Assembly: GCA_014529385.2 (NCBI GenBank)
Contig: CM043953.1
Location: 114,667,549 to 114,731,548 of the forward strand
DNA length: 64,000 nucleotides
Source of the DNA: Adiantum capillus-veneris
Taxonomy: Eukaryota > Streptophyta > Polypodiopsida > Polypodiales > Pteridaceae
Direction: 5' to 3'
The notes beneath the pieces are model-generated. The model saw only the letters and a program-made list of their open reading frames with translations. It did no database searches and was not told the DNA's origin. Below are positions 11,236-21,064 of this stretch, piece by piece. A program made the position numbers and the translations under genes. Within the stretch, counting starts at the first letter, position 1; the number at the start of each line of letters is the position of its first letter.

Positions 11236-13847
11236 ATGAACCTACGCTTTGGACGAGTGTTAGAGATCGAGCATATTGGTAGTGCCTCCATTTACGCGGG
11301 CACCCATTATTCCTCCACCCTAGGTTCTGGACCTTCGGCCGGGACTCAAGGTAGCGCGACCCAAGATCCTCATATCGCGTCTAGTGATTCTTCCTCTGAC
11401 TACGAAGTCATGGAGGGGTATCCTACACCAAACCCTGATAGTTCAAGTCAAGACATGCATGCCATGGGCCCACGGCCCGGGTCCAGCGTGTTTAGCCGCT
11501 TAAAAGAGACCCTTAGTAGAGCTACTCGCTCCGAACATGCGGTTAATGAAATAAATGAAGGGAGTGGGGAAGTAAATTCGTCATTCATACGTAAAATAGA
11601 CCCTATGCTTCTTGAGAGTGTGCATGTGAATGTTCCATCCACTGCATCTCCTGATCCTTTAGGACTATCTCCCTCTGAGGTTTTACTACCCGATGGAAGG
11701 AGTCTTGCCGAAGTACAAGAGATCGAACGCTATATGCAAGCAACAAGGGAGAGGGAAATTGAGAACCTACGAAGGCTAGAACAAAGTCGAGCCCTGAAAG
11801 CAAAGGCTCCTATGACAACAATCATGCCAGCCGAGCAACTGAGTGCTCCCAAGGTAGCAGTCACGGAGGGGCAAGCTATGGGGAGCAATAATGCTTCCAC
11901 TTCAAGGGAAACCTCCAGCACGCCAGGCCTAGATGGGATATTCCTAAACGAAATTGGGAGTATGACCTACAAGCAGAAGCTTTAACTGATCGGTACACAG
12001 GACACACCTATCATGTGGGTTGGTTAGATGTTCTACAATCCACATCGGGTGCTACTAGCATAGATGAGCAACAATAGAGAGTTTGTGATGTCCTCCATAG
12101 GATTGTCGAGTTAGAAAGACAGAACACAGGGATCAACATGCCTTCAACAGACCTAATGAGATTCTTGGATACGGGAAAGGCCAACCAACCAACCCTGTCA
12201 CAAATGGAGACTCCCTCAGTGAGCCCCATTGATCCTCCATATGTTGTTTTGCCAGGAGCCTCAGTACAATCTGAGCCCATAAGTGGCAGCTTTACCTTCC
12301 CAGATCTAGCTCATCTTTCTCTTAATGACACTACAGCTACCATGCATATCCCAATGGTGAGCATGACAAGAAGTACACCATGGAGTTCATTTGTTAACAC
12401 TGCGCCGATGCCTAGTAGCACAGTGCCCCCAACTATACCTACATGTATGTATCAATCATGTGCACCTGTCGTACCTCAGCCTCATGTAGCTCCTACACCT
12501 CCGATTATTCCAAAAGCTTACAATCCACAATGGAATTATCCAAGCTCTTATACAAGTGAAGCCATGCCATTTAATAATAACATGCCATATCAGGCACCCC
12601 CTATGCCTAGGGCCACGCCTGTAAACTTTGGACCACCGTCTGGTACACCACCATACGAAATTTGGGACCCAAGAGCCGCGCGTATGCCAAGGCCAAGGCC
12701 AACTCCCATCTCACATGTGGTTCCAGGAGCACATACACCCATTATACCTGCTCAAATAGGAGATTTGGCAGCATTTGCTCAAACTATCGGTCGCTCTATT
12801 GCGGAAAACATGCGTAGTGCACCTGATAGAGAGCCTAGGAGCAAGGCAGTTCAAGTAGCTAAGCTCACACAGAAATTCAATGGAGACGGAGATGCTAGAA
12901 AGCATATGGAAGTCTTTGAACATGTGTGTGATTCCTTGGAAGAGCACATTGAGCTACATAAGTGTAAGGCTTTGAGTTTGACCCTAAGCGGAAAGGCTGG
13001 AGATTGGTATAGAACCTTAAGAGTAGAAGAGAAAACGATCTACTCTACTCTACTCTACTCTACTCTTAGGAGACTGTTCTTAAAAGAATACATATGAGAG
13101 GGAGTACTTTGGGGTGTAGCCTCTCAGCTCCAGAAAGCCCAACGAGAAGAAGGTGAATCCGTGAGAGACTTCATTACTCGCCTAAAGAATTTGAATTCTC
13201 GATGCAATCCAAACGAGCGATTCAAAAACAACCAATTGCTCGATAGATTCATTAGGGGACTACGACATGAAAGTATCTATAATGGCCTAGTCATTAGAGG
13301 TATCACTACTTGGGAAGCAGTCACCATGAATGCAATCCAATTGGAGGATAATTTAATGATTGCAGGAGAAAGAGTGTCTGCCGAGCCGAAGTCAAGTAGC
13401 TCGCAAGCATCAGGGCATGAGCCAATGAAGATAAAGCCAATCGTGAAAGAGCAAACGATATCTGAGATGACTTTGGCAGATCTCACCAAGGCCATCCAAG
13501 AAAGCCTTAGGGGTAATCGTGCTCCACAAAACACTCATATGTATCCAAGAAGGGAGCAACAATGGTGCTCAATTTGCTTGGGCCCACATACTACGAGTGA
13601 ATGCCCTACTTTCATAGTAAAGTTTAACGGGACTTGTAACACGTGTGGTAGGTATGGCCATCAAGCGAAGGATTGCCTAATGCTTAAACGCATCATGGAA
13701 AATAGACCGCCTATAACTTGGGCAGACTCACCTCGAGTTCCTGCATTGATGCCTACCCCACCCATGGAGCAACAGTTGCCATTACAGCACATGGTCCCTA
13801 GAACCCAAAATGTGGTCCAACCACACCGTTGCCACCTCCAGTGCTAG
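11236..13847 (+). pseudogene. Gypsy-B gag (capsid and first two zinc knuckles), disrupted
   Basis: Structural precursor that would form the virus-like particle. The N-terminal third (11236-11985) is Ser/Pro-rich and apparently disordered, with a charged helix around 11710-11790. A frameshift near 11900-11940 moves it into the frame that continues through 12138-13847. That frame has a TAG at 12075 and a TGA at 13095. The capsid (retrotransposon gag) domain lies at about 12850-13370 and includes G-D-W-Y and F-I-R-G-L segments. Two CCHC-like knuckles follow at about 13566 and 13636; the second is a regular C-x2-C-x4-H-x4-C, the first has x3 before the His. A (TACTC)5 repeat interrupts the capsid. 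First ATG in the N-terminal frame is 11236. Confidence 0.75.
13041..13065 (+). repeat. Pentanucleotide microsatellite (TACTC)5 inside gag
   Basis: Five copies of TACTC in the capsid-coding region, giving Y-S-T-L repeats. Each group of three units keeps the frame, so length changes by one or two units would be a frameshift hotspot. Confidence 0.85.
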
Positions 13848-14902
13848 GACCGCAACCCCCTCATCCAAGAGTTACACCTATGAACCAAATAGGTTGCGAG
13901 TCATCTAGTACTTATGTAGATTGCGAAGAAGACATAGACTCTAGTATCACCTATGGAGTCGACATGCTTGAGGAGTGTCCCATGTACTATATGAAAGACC
14001 ATTGGGGACAAATCAAACCGGTATATCAAGCTACTGCGCTAGCAGCAAGAGGTCAAAACATTAATAGTTTTGCCAGGAGACCACCTCTTCAGTGCTACGA
14101 ATGTGGTGGACCACATCGAGTAGCTGAGTGCCCCATTAGAATGCAAAAGAATGCTGCACTAATGCAAACAAGTCAAGGGAATGCATTGGCAATGCCAATA
14201 CTCACTTGTAATCGTTGTGGCATAGATCATTTGATCGCACAGTGTCCTAACAATCCAAATGCACCGAAAATCACACCATTGAACATAATAGAGATTGTTG
14301 ATGGGACACCACCAACTATAAACATAGCACCAGTGAATGCACTCACACGGTCGATGCTCCAAAAGCAAAATTACATCCTCGAAGAGAGAGATGCTGCATC
14401 CATTGGCCGAGTGAGAAAGAAGAAAACACGAAGAAAGAAATCCCTTAATGCTTCTAGCTCAAAACCTAGTTCAAAGACTAACATAGGGACAGGAGAGGAT
14501 CCCGTGTATATGAATGACCCTGAGGATGACTCAGATTTGATAGAGACCACGGAGACCAAAACTATTACTACAAAGGAAAAAGCCAGTGAGGAGGATCACG
14601 AGAGGGAATTACGACGAACACCAAAAGAGTATTCAAAGTTAAACTACCCAGTTGCGAACCCCCAAGATAAGCCACGAGAGACGAAAAATGAGGATTGCAA
14701 GAGAAATATTGGAACCTATCCAAACCCAACAGTGGAAATTGAACGAGTCCAACAACTGAGGGGTTTGGTGGAAGAAACTCAACGAACATTAGAACCTGAA
14801 CCCAAACATCCATATGTCGGACACAGTGTTTCCCACACAAGTTCAACCTCACAAGAACTACAGGCCGTTAGCTATACCCAGTATCATTCGGGAAGAGAGT
14901 GA
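13829..14902 (+). pseudogene. Gypsy-B gag C-terminal part with two more zinc knuckles
   Basis: The frame shifts relative to the capsid at about 13829-13847. Two further CCHC-like knuckles (C-x2-C-x3-H-x4-C) occur at about 14095 (C-Y-E-C-G-G-P-H) and 14208 (C-N-R-C-G-I-D-H). A strongly basic K/R cluster (about 14410-14440) and a long acidic, low-complexity region follow. Four knuckles in total is unusually many for a gypsy Gag. The likely role is RNA packaging. The frame ends at 14902, and coding sense continues in a different frame (14814-15125). Confidence 0.65.
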
Positions 14903-15881
14903 GGGTAGGACATCTGAAAGTGGACACACACCTTTCCTACTAGAGAGAATGTTTGGTGAGGGAATGCCCGACTCCCTTGAGGAAGTTGAGATTCCATCTT
15001 CACCATTCTCTTGTCAGGGTCCTACGTCCCACAAGATGCCATTAAATGTTGCCAAATTGATGGATTTCATGTCTTCAGAAGTTAGACCACCATCATGTCC
15101 AAACTATATAAAGACCCCGAGCTAGTCTTAGCTCTTCGAGCCTTCCTCAATGGAGAATTACAGGCCGGATTACCACAGTTTTCACATATGAACAAACCTG
15201 ACTCGGTAATGAATGATGAGGAACATTTAGCACCACCATCTGACCTAGTGGGACATGAATCTGTAATTGAAGTACCCGTTAACAAGTTGGGGCAATACTT
15301 TGAAGGTGATGAATCTAATGCTACTCTACCAATCACTACTAAAGGATTAACTGTAAAGGGAGTCCTTGATGGTGGTGCGGGAGTCAGCATGGTGACAAAG
15401 AGTTGTTGGGAGTCTATGGGGCGACCTCACCTTGAAGCCACAAGCGTAGTGGTAAAATGGCTAATGGATCTATTGTTACGCCTATTGGAATGCTAAAGGA
15501 TCTCAGAATCAAGGTCTTGGGACACAAGGTAAGGCAAAATTTCATTGTTATGGATTTTTCCAAGCATCCTATGTCATTTGAGATGATCTTAGGGCTTCCA
15601 TTCATGAGGGAAGCAAAAATGGTGCATGACTGGTCCAAAAACCACGTCTACTTACAGTTCCAAGACTCTGTCATTCGAGTTGATCTTTTAAGTGGTCGAA
15701 CGCATCCTCTAGGAAATAAATTGATCATTGATAATCTATCTGACACAACAATTCACTCAGCTCCATTACAGTATTGTTACACGTGTAACGAAGACACGGA
15801 TATTGGGGAGAACTCTCCTTATATGGATATCCTACCCGGAATGGCGGGGTCAGACAATGTCGATTGGGTACACCTAGCGGC
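14903..15881 (+). pseudogene. Gypsy-B canonical protease (PR1), active-site variant
   Basis: Retropepsin upstream of RT. The active-site loop reads V-L-D-G-G-A-G (Asp codon 15368-15370) where the left-edge relative has D-S-G-A-G, so the Ser/Thr after the catalytic Asp is lost by a single A-to-G change. The distal motif I-L-G-L-P-F-M is at about 15585-15605, followed by K-M-V-H-D-W as in the left-edge element. Frames change between 14814-15125, 15095-15496 and 15457-15881. The last frame crosses the Copia-C site exactly: joining 15881 to 21065 keeps it open up to a TAG at 21099. Confidence 0.7.
15877..15881. repeat. Copia-C target site duplication, left copy (GCGGC)
   Basis: GCGGC directly before the 5' LTR, repeated at 21060-21064 directly after the 3' LTR. 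Confidence 0.95.
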
Positions 15882-16108
15882 TGTTACCATATACATGTGG
15901 TAGTGATGTGTGTGAACACACTAGGACCGCCGGGGCATTTTTTCCCTCTTTAGGAGGTTTTTTCCCCCGTGCATTGTATATACGCCCATCACTCTAGGGC
16001 TATCTATCTTTCCATTGCACACTAAGGAATACACTCTCTATTGTGTGCCTTGAGCTTCCTTCGTCTTCTCCAAGCTGTGTGTGTTTCTCTGCAACCCTAA
16101 TTCCAACA
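15882..16108 (+). repeat. Copia-C 5' LTR (227 bp)
   Basis: TGTTACCATA at the start, ATTCCAACA at the end. A TATA-like TGTATATACG is at about 15976-15985. Identical by eye to 20833-21059. Confidence 0.96.
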
Positions 16109-16110
16109 AT

Positions 16111-16122
16111 TGGTATCAGAGC
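16111..16122 (+). promoter_or_regulatory. Copia-C primer binding site (initiator tRNA-Met)
   Basis: TGGTATCAGAGC, two bases after the LTR; this is the standard plant copia primer site. Confidence 0.95.
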
Positions 16123-16470
16123 AGGTCACGTCCTCCCGGGCTTAGTCGCCAGCTGCTCCAGCACACGCCTGCTCACTTTCTCCGATTTCAGTGAGCTTTG
16201 GCAAGCGTTCGCAGGTCGACAAATATTTTGGGGAAGCTCAAAGAGCTTGGTCTGCTCATAATTTTGATTCGGGCTCATTTCGGCCTCCGTTTCCACTACG
16301 GGCAGTACTGCACAGGCTATTTCGTCATTTTGTGCAGATTTTCTGTCAGTGCCGTTTTCTGCATAACAGGTGCCTTATAGTCTTCTACGGTTTGTGGTAT
16401 ATAGCACAAGTTGTTCCCGCTCCATTTCTCCTATTTTCGGGCAGTTTTCACATCAGGTGCAGCATTTACC

Positions 16471-19400
16471 ATGGCTGACAACAACAACACAGATGTGTTC
16501 AAGATGTTTGCTGCTGAGGACAGGTTGGATGGGGACAACTACCCTATGTGGGCTTATATGATGCAACATGTTCTTGTGTCAAAAGGTGTCTGGAACATTG
16601 TGCAGGGCATTGATGTACGTCCTGGTTCTGAAGATGTAGGCGATGTTGAGGATGTTGCAGGTCTTGCTGCAAGGATTGCAGCTGTTAGAGTTGTTTTGCC
16701 TACAGCAGAACAAGCTCGTTGGGATGTTAAGGATGCGCAGGCTCATGCATTGATTGCGTTGTCTGTGAAGCGCACCATTATTCCTCACATCCGTTCAGCA
16801 AAATCTGCAAAACAGGCTTGGGATATTCTAGCAGGTCTTTATGCAAGCCGCAATGAGGCTAAAATTGCTTTGCTGCGTAAAGAGCTAGAGTCGAAGATTA
16901 TACATGAGGAAGATGATATGGACACTTTCCTTGCTAGTGTCAAGGATATCAATGAGCAACTCATTTCTGCAGGTGAAGTCATTTCTGACAGTTCCCTTGT
17001 GCAGACTGTTCTTGATGCCTTACCAGATTCCTACCAGACTTTTGCTAGTACTTGGAGACTGATGACCCAAGGAAATCCTGAAGTTGTCAAGTTTGATGCA
17101 TTATGCACATTGCTGTTGCAAGAGTCACTTTCTAGAAAAAACAGGACTAGGCAGCGTGCAGTTGAACAGGCGTTTATTGCTTCTCAAAGAAAGGGTGGTA
17201 ACAGTAATGCAGCCACTTCTTATGGTTCTGCTGCGAGTGGCAAAAATTCTGTTCCTAATGCTTCTGCTGGCAGCACTTCGTCTGGCAATTCTGGTGATAA
17301 GGGCAAAAAGAAGATGCGTTGCCATTATTGTAAAGCCAATGATCACTTGATCAAGTCGTGTCCTAAGTTGAAGGCCAAAGAGGCTAAGAAGAAAGAGGGT
17401 GGTTCCACTGCAAATGCTGGTTCCACTACAAATGCAGCCATTGTTGAGTCTTCTGTGAAAGGAGATTGTGATGCTGATGTTGATGCAGAATGGGCTTTTA
17501 GCGCAGAGTGCACTTACAATCCTGCTGTCCATGATGCATGCTTGTCAGTTGCTGCAGATTCACATGTGTGGTATTTCGACAGTGGTGCTACAAAGCACAT
17601 TACCTCACATCGTGAATTGTTTACCTCTCTCGAGTCTGTCCCTCATGGGAATTCAGTCACTTGTGCCAACAACGCCTCTTATCCAGTTCAGGGAGTTGGA
17701 AAGATTGTGCTCACTGCTGCTAATGGCAGTTCCTTCACACTTGTTGATGCACTTTATGTACCTGGGATCAAGAAGAATCTATTGTCTGTATCCGCACTTG
17801 CTAGACTTGGACTTGTAGTCAAATTTGTGGATGACAGATGTACAGTTCATGATCTCAGTTTTGGTGATGAAATTGTTGCATCTGGGCTTTTGTGCCGTGG
17901 GCTGTATAAGCTCACTTTGTATGACAAGTGTGGACAAAATTTTGCAAATGCTGTTGCAGATTCAAGGGCTATTTCAGATGCAAAACTTTGGCATGCACGT
18001 TTTGGTCATCTGAATTTTGCCAGTTTGCTGCGTTTGCAGAAATCTGATATGGTTGCTTCTTTGCCGCCTCTTGAAGCACCTATCAAACATGTTTGTGAAG
18101 GCTGTATTCTGGGTAAAATGCAGCGTTCTAAGTTTCCAAAGGATGGTTCAGTTAGGGCCACATGCAGGTTGCAGCTTGTGCATAGTGACGTTTGTGGGCC
18201 CATGCAAACTCCGTCCTTGGGCAATTACCTGTACTTCGTGACTTTCATTGATGATTACTCCAGGCATGCGTGGGTATTTCCGCTTAAAGCGAAGTCCGAA
18301 GTTTTTATGTGCTTCAAACAATTTTTGGCTATGGCTGAAAATGTCTCAAAATGTACTATGGGCACCCTCCGTTCCGATCGAGGGGGGGAGTATATGTCTC
18401 ATGAATTTAATGCATTTCTGGCTAGTCGTGGGATAAAACACCAATGTACAGTGCCTTATACACCTCAGCAAAATGGTGTTGCTGAGAGGAAAAACAGGTC
18501 ACTAACGGAAATGGCACGATGTATGGTCAAAAGTCAAGCTTTGCCGCATTCTTTTTGGCTTGAGGCCATCATGTGTGCCACTTATGTACTTAACAGGTGT
18601 CCTACGAAAGCTTTGCAGTCTATTACTCCATATGAAGCATGGCATGATAGAAAACCTTCTATTGAGCACATGCGTGTTTTTGGCTGTTTGGCATATGCTT
18701 TGGTGCCACAAGTGCAGCGCAGAAAATTGGATGATAAGGCTGTCAAATGTATTTTTGTTGGTTATAGTGCTGAAAGCAAAGGTTACAGGTTGTATCATCC
18801 GCAAACAAAACGTATTTTGGTTTCACGGGATGTAGTGTTTGTGGAAGATTCTGTTCAACCCTTGCTGTCATGTACTAGAGACAGTAATGTAAGCTCACAG
18901 GACATTTATGACACTTTGTTGCCTCTTTTCAGTGGTGGAAATACGAATGTAAGTTCCAATGAGGCAAATGTACAGCCTATGGGGGTTTCTGAAAATTTTT
19001 TAGAACAGCCTATTACTGATGCAGATGTACATGATGTACTTGATGAGGAAAGGGCTGAAAATGAGCAGGCTAGAGGTATGCCAAAATGGCTGGTGCACAC
19101 TTTGCGTGACAGTAAATTGGATGCACCTTTATCTAGTCGTACTCGTTCAGGCTCTCGCCATGCATCTTATGCATCAGATTGTTATGCTTTGGCTGTGTCT
19201 AGTTTACATGATGTTGAGGAGCCTCTGTCTTTTGATGAAGCACAAAATTCAGAAAATTGGATTGCTGCCATGAAATCAGAATATGATGCACTTATAGAGA
19301 ATGACACATGGACTTTATGTGATTTGCCTCCTGGCAAAAAGGCCATTGGTACAAAGTGGGTTTACAAGTTGAAACGCAAGCCGGATGGTGAGATCGATCG

Positions 19401-20757
19401 CCATAAGGCTCGACTTGTTGCAAAGGGTTATGCACAACAAAAAGGCATAGATTATGAAGAGACTTTTGCTCCCACTTGTCGTATGACTACTGTGCGTTTT
19501 CTATGTGCATTGGCAGCTCATTTTGGTTGGGATGTACATCAATCAGACATTGTTACTGCTTTCTTGAATGGTGACATATTTGAGGAAGTTTATGTAACGC
19601 AGCCTCGCGGTTTTGTCATAAAAGGACAAGAGGACAAAGTGTGCAAATGTAAGAAGGCTTTGTATGGGTTGAAGCAATCTCCTCGTGCTTGGTATGAGAA
19701 AGCTGACACTCATTTGGTTAAACGAGGCTTTCGTAACAGTCCAACAGAAAGCACATTGTATGTAAAGCGTGAGGATGATGTATTTCTCATTGTGGTTCTT
19801 TATGTTGATGATTTGCTGATCACTGGACCAAATGAGAGACATATTGCTGAATTTAAGGCTGATTTGAATGCTACTTTCAAGATGAAAGATTTGGGGCTGT
19901 TGCATCATTACTTGGGTATACAGTTTAAGCAGTGTGATGGTGGTATTGCCTTGTGTCAGAAAAGTTACATAGAGACATTGCTATGTAAGTTTGGACTTGA
20001 GGATTGCAAACCTATTGCCACTCCCATGGAAACAGGTTTGAAGTTGAGTCTACATGATGCTGGCGATCCTGCTGATGTCACTCTTTACCAAACTGCTGTT
20101 GGCTGCCTCATTTATGTATGCAACACGAGGCCAGATATTCAGTTTGCAGTCTCGCAGGTCAGCAGATTTATGCATAGCCCAGGGTCTAAGCATTGGCAGG
20201 CTGTCAAGAGGATTTTCCGCTACCTTAGTGGCACTTTACATCTTGGCTTGTTTTATCCCAAGGGGGGATCATTGCCGCCAGACTTACATGCTTTTTCGGA
20301 CTCAGATTGGGCTGGTTGTTTTGACACGCGAGTGTCCACAAGTGGTTTTTGTTTCATGCTTGGCAGTTCATGTATATCATGGTTGAGCAAGAAGCAACCT
20401 ACTGTGGCCACTTCGAGTTGTGAGGCTGAGTACAGGGCAGTCTTCACAGCTACGGTTGAGTGTGTATGGCTCAGACGCCTTATGGCTGACTTGGGTGTTG
20501 GACAGGACACTGCCAACACTATCTACACTGACAGTCAGAGCGCATTGGCAGTTGCGAGGAACCCAGTTTTTCATGCTCGCACAAAGCACATTGAGGTGCA
20601 TTACCACTATGTCAGGGAGAGGCTCTCAGCAGGAGAGATCAGCTTGGCTTATGTGCCAACACAGGACAACCTTGCAGATCTTTTCACAAAGGCATTGTCT
20701 CGTGAGAAGCTTGAAGCTTTCCGCAAAGCTTTGGGCTTACTCCCCTTTGTGGACTGA
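16471..20757 (+). CDS. Copia-C Gag-Pol polyprotein, intact, 1428 aa
   Basis: Single ORF coding for all proteins of a Ty1/copia element. I prefer the ATG at 16471 (M-A-D-N-N-N) over the in-frame ATG at 16411, because a typical copia Gag starts there. In order: Gag with a UBN2-like region (residues ~10-230); zinc knuckle C-x2-C-x4-H-x4-C at 284-297; protease with F-D-S-G-A (Asp370); pre-integrase zinc finger H508/H513 and C542/C545; integrase catalytic D573, D636, E672 with the expected 35-residue spacing; RT with Y-V-D-D at 1111-1114; RNase H with D1277 and later E and D residues (C-E-A-E-Y, Y-T-D-S). No stop or frameshift. Length is normal for the family. The 362-bp leader 16109-16470 has no coding signal. 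Confidence 0.96.
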   Translation: MADNNNTDVFKMFAAEDRLDGDNYPMWAYMMQHVLVSKGVWNIVQGIDVRPGSEDVGDVEDVAGLAARIAAVRVVLPTAEQARWDVKDAQAHALIALSVKRTIIPHIRSAKSAKQAWDILAGLYASRNEAKIALLRKELESKIIHEEDDMDTFLASVKDINEQLISAGEVISDSSLVQTVLDALPDSYQTFASTWRLMTQGNPEVVKFDALCTLLLQESLSRKNRTRQRAVEQAFIASQRKGGNSNAATSYGSAASGKNSVPNASAGSTSSGNSGDKGKKKMRCHYCKANDHLIKSCPKLKAKEAKKKEGGSTANAGSTTNAAIVESSVKGDCDADVDAEWAFSAECTYNPAVHDACLSVAADSHVWYFDSGATKHITSHRELFTSLESVPHGNSVTCANNASYPVQGVGKIVLTAANGSSFTLVDALYVPGIKKNLLSVSALARLGLVVKFVDDRCTVHDLSFGDEIVASGLLCRGLYKLTLYDKCGQNFANAVADSRAISDAKLWHARFGHLNFASLLRLQKSDMVASLPPLEAPIKHVCEGCILGKMQRSKFPKDGSVRATCRLQLVHSDVCGPMQTPSLGNYLYFVTFIDDYSRHAWVFPLKAKSEVFMCFKQFLAMAENVSKCTMGTLRSDRGGEYMSHEFNAFLASRGIKHQCTVPYTPQQNGVAERKNRSLTEMARCMVKSQALPHSFWLEAIMCATYVLNRCPTKALQSITPYEAWHDRKPSIEHMRVFGCLAYALVPQVQRRKLDDKAVKCIFVGYSAESKGYRLYHPQTKRILVSRDVVFVEDSVQPLLSCTRDSNVSSQDIYDTLLPLFSGGNTNVSSNEANVQPMGVSENFLEQPITDADVHDVLDEERAENEQARGMPKWLVHTLRDSKLDAPLSSRTRSGSRHASYASDCYALAVSSLHDVEEPLSFDEAQNSENWIAAMKSEYDALIENDTWTLCDLPPGKKAIGTKWVYKLKRKPDGEIDRHKARLVAKGYAQQKGIDYEETFAPTCRMTTVRFLCALAAHFGWDVHQSDIVTAFLNGDIFEEVYVTQPRGFVIKGQEDKVCKCKKALYGLKQSPRAWYEKADTHLVKRGFRNSPTESTLYVKREDDVFLIVVLYVDDLLITGPNERHIAEFKADLNATFKMKDLGLLHHYLGIQFKQCDGGIALCQKSYIETLLCKFGLEDCKPIATPMETGLKLSLHDAGDPADVTLYQTAVGCLIYVCNTRPDIQFAVSQVSRFMHSPGSKHWQAVKRIFRYLSGTLHLGLFYPKGGSLPPDLHAFSDSDWAGCFDTRVSTSGFCFMLGSSCISWLSKKQPTVATSSCEAEYRAVFTATVECVWLRRLMADLGVGQDTANTIYTDSQSALAVARNPVFHARTKHIEVHYHYVRERLSAGEISLAYVPTQDNLADLFTKALSREKLEAFRKALGLLPFVD

Positions 20758-20820
20758 TCCTGTCCTCAGGGCATGGCACTTCCCTTTACTCATGTGCCAG
20801 CTCTCGTTCACCGCATCACT

Positions 20821-20832
20821 CCAGGGGGGATT
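20821..20832 (+). promoter_or_regulatory. Copia-C polypurine tract
   Basis: CCAGGGGGGATT immediately before the 3' LTR, the usual plus-strand primer. Confidence 0.85.
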
Positions 20833-21059
20833 TGTTACCATATACATGTGGTAGTGATGTGTGTGAACACACTAGGACCGCCGGGGCATTTTTTCCCTCT
20901 TTAGGAGGTTTTTTCCCCCGTGCATTGTATATACGCCCATCACTCTAGGGCTATCTATCTTTCCATTGCACACTAAGGAATACACTCTCTATTGTGTGCC
21001 TTGAGCTTCCTTCGTCTTCTCCAAGCTGTGTGTGTTTCTCTGCAACCCTAATTCCAACA
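20833..21059 (+). repeat. Copia-C 3' LTR (227 bp)
   Basis: Same sequence and length as the 5' LTR; followed by the GCGGC duplication at 21060-21064. Confidence 0.96.
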
Positions 21060-21064
21060 GCGGC

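Larger units (their letters stand above)
15882..21059 (+). mobile_element. Copia-C: intact Ty1/copia retrotransposon nested in Gypsy-B
   Basis: A 5178-bp element with two 227-bp LTRs that I could not tell apart by eye, a tRNA-Met primer site, one uninterrupted gag-pol ORF and a polypurine tract. A GCGGC target duplication flanks it. Everything needed for retrotransposition appears present, and identical LTRs imply a very recent insertion. Its coding sequence has more GC-balanced, Ala/Gly-rich codons than the decayed neighbours. Confidence 0.97.

Noticed and set aside
16411-16470. Upstream in-frame ATG of the Copia-C ORF
   Set aside because: The first 20 residues look like leader sequence; the ATG at 16471 gives a typical copia Gag start.
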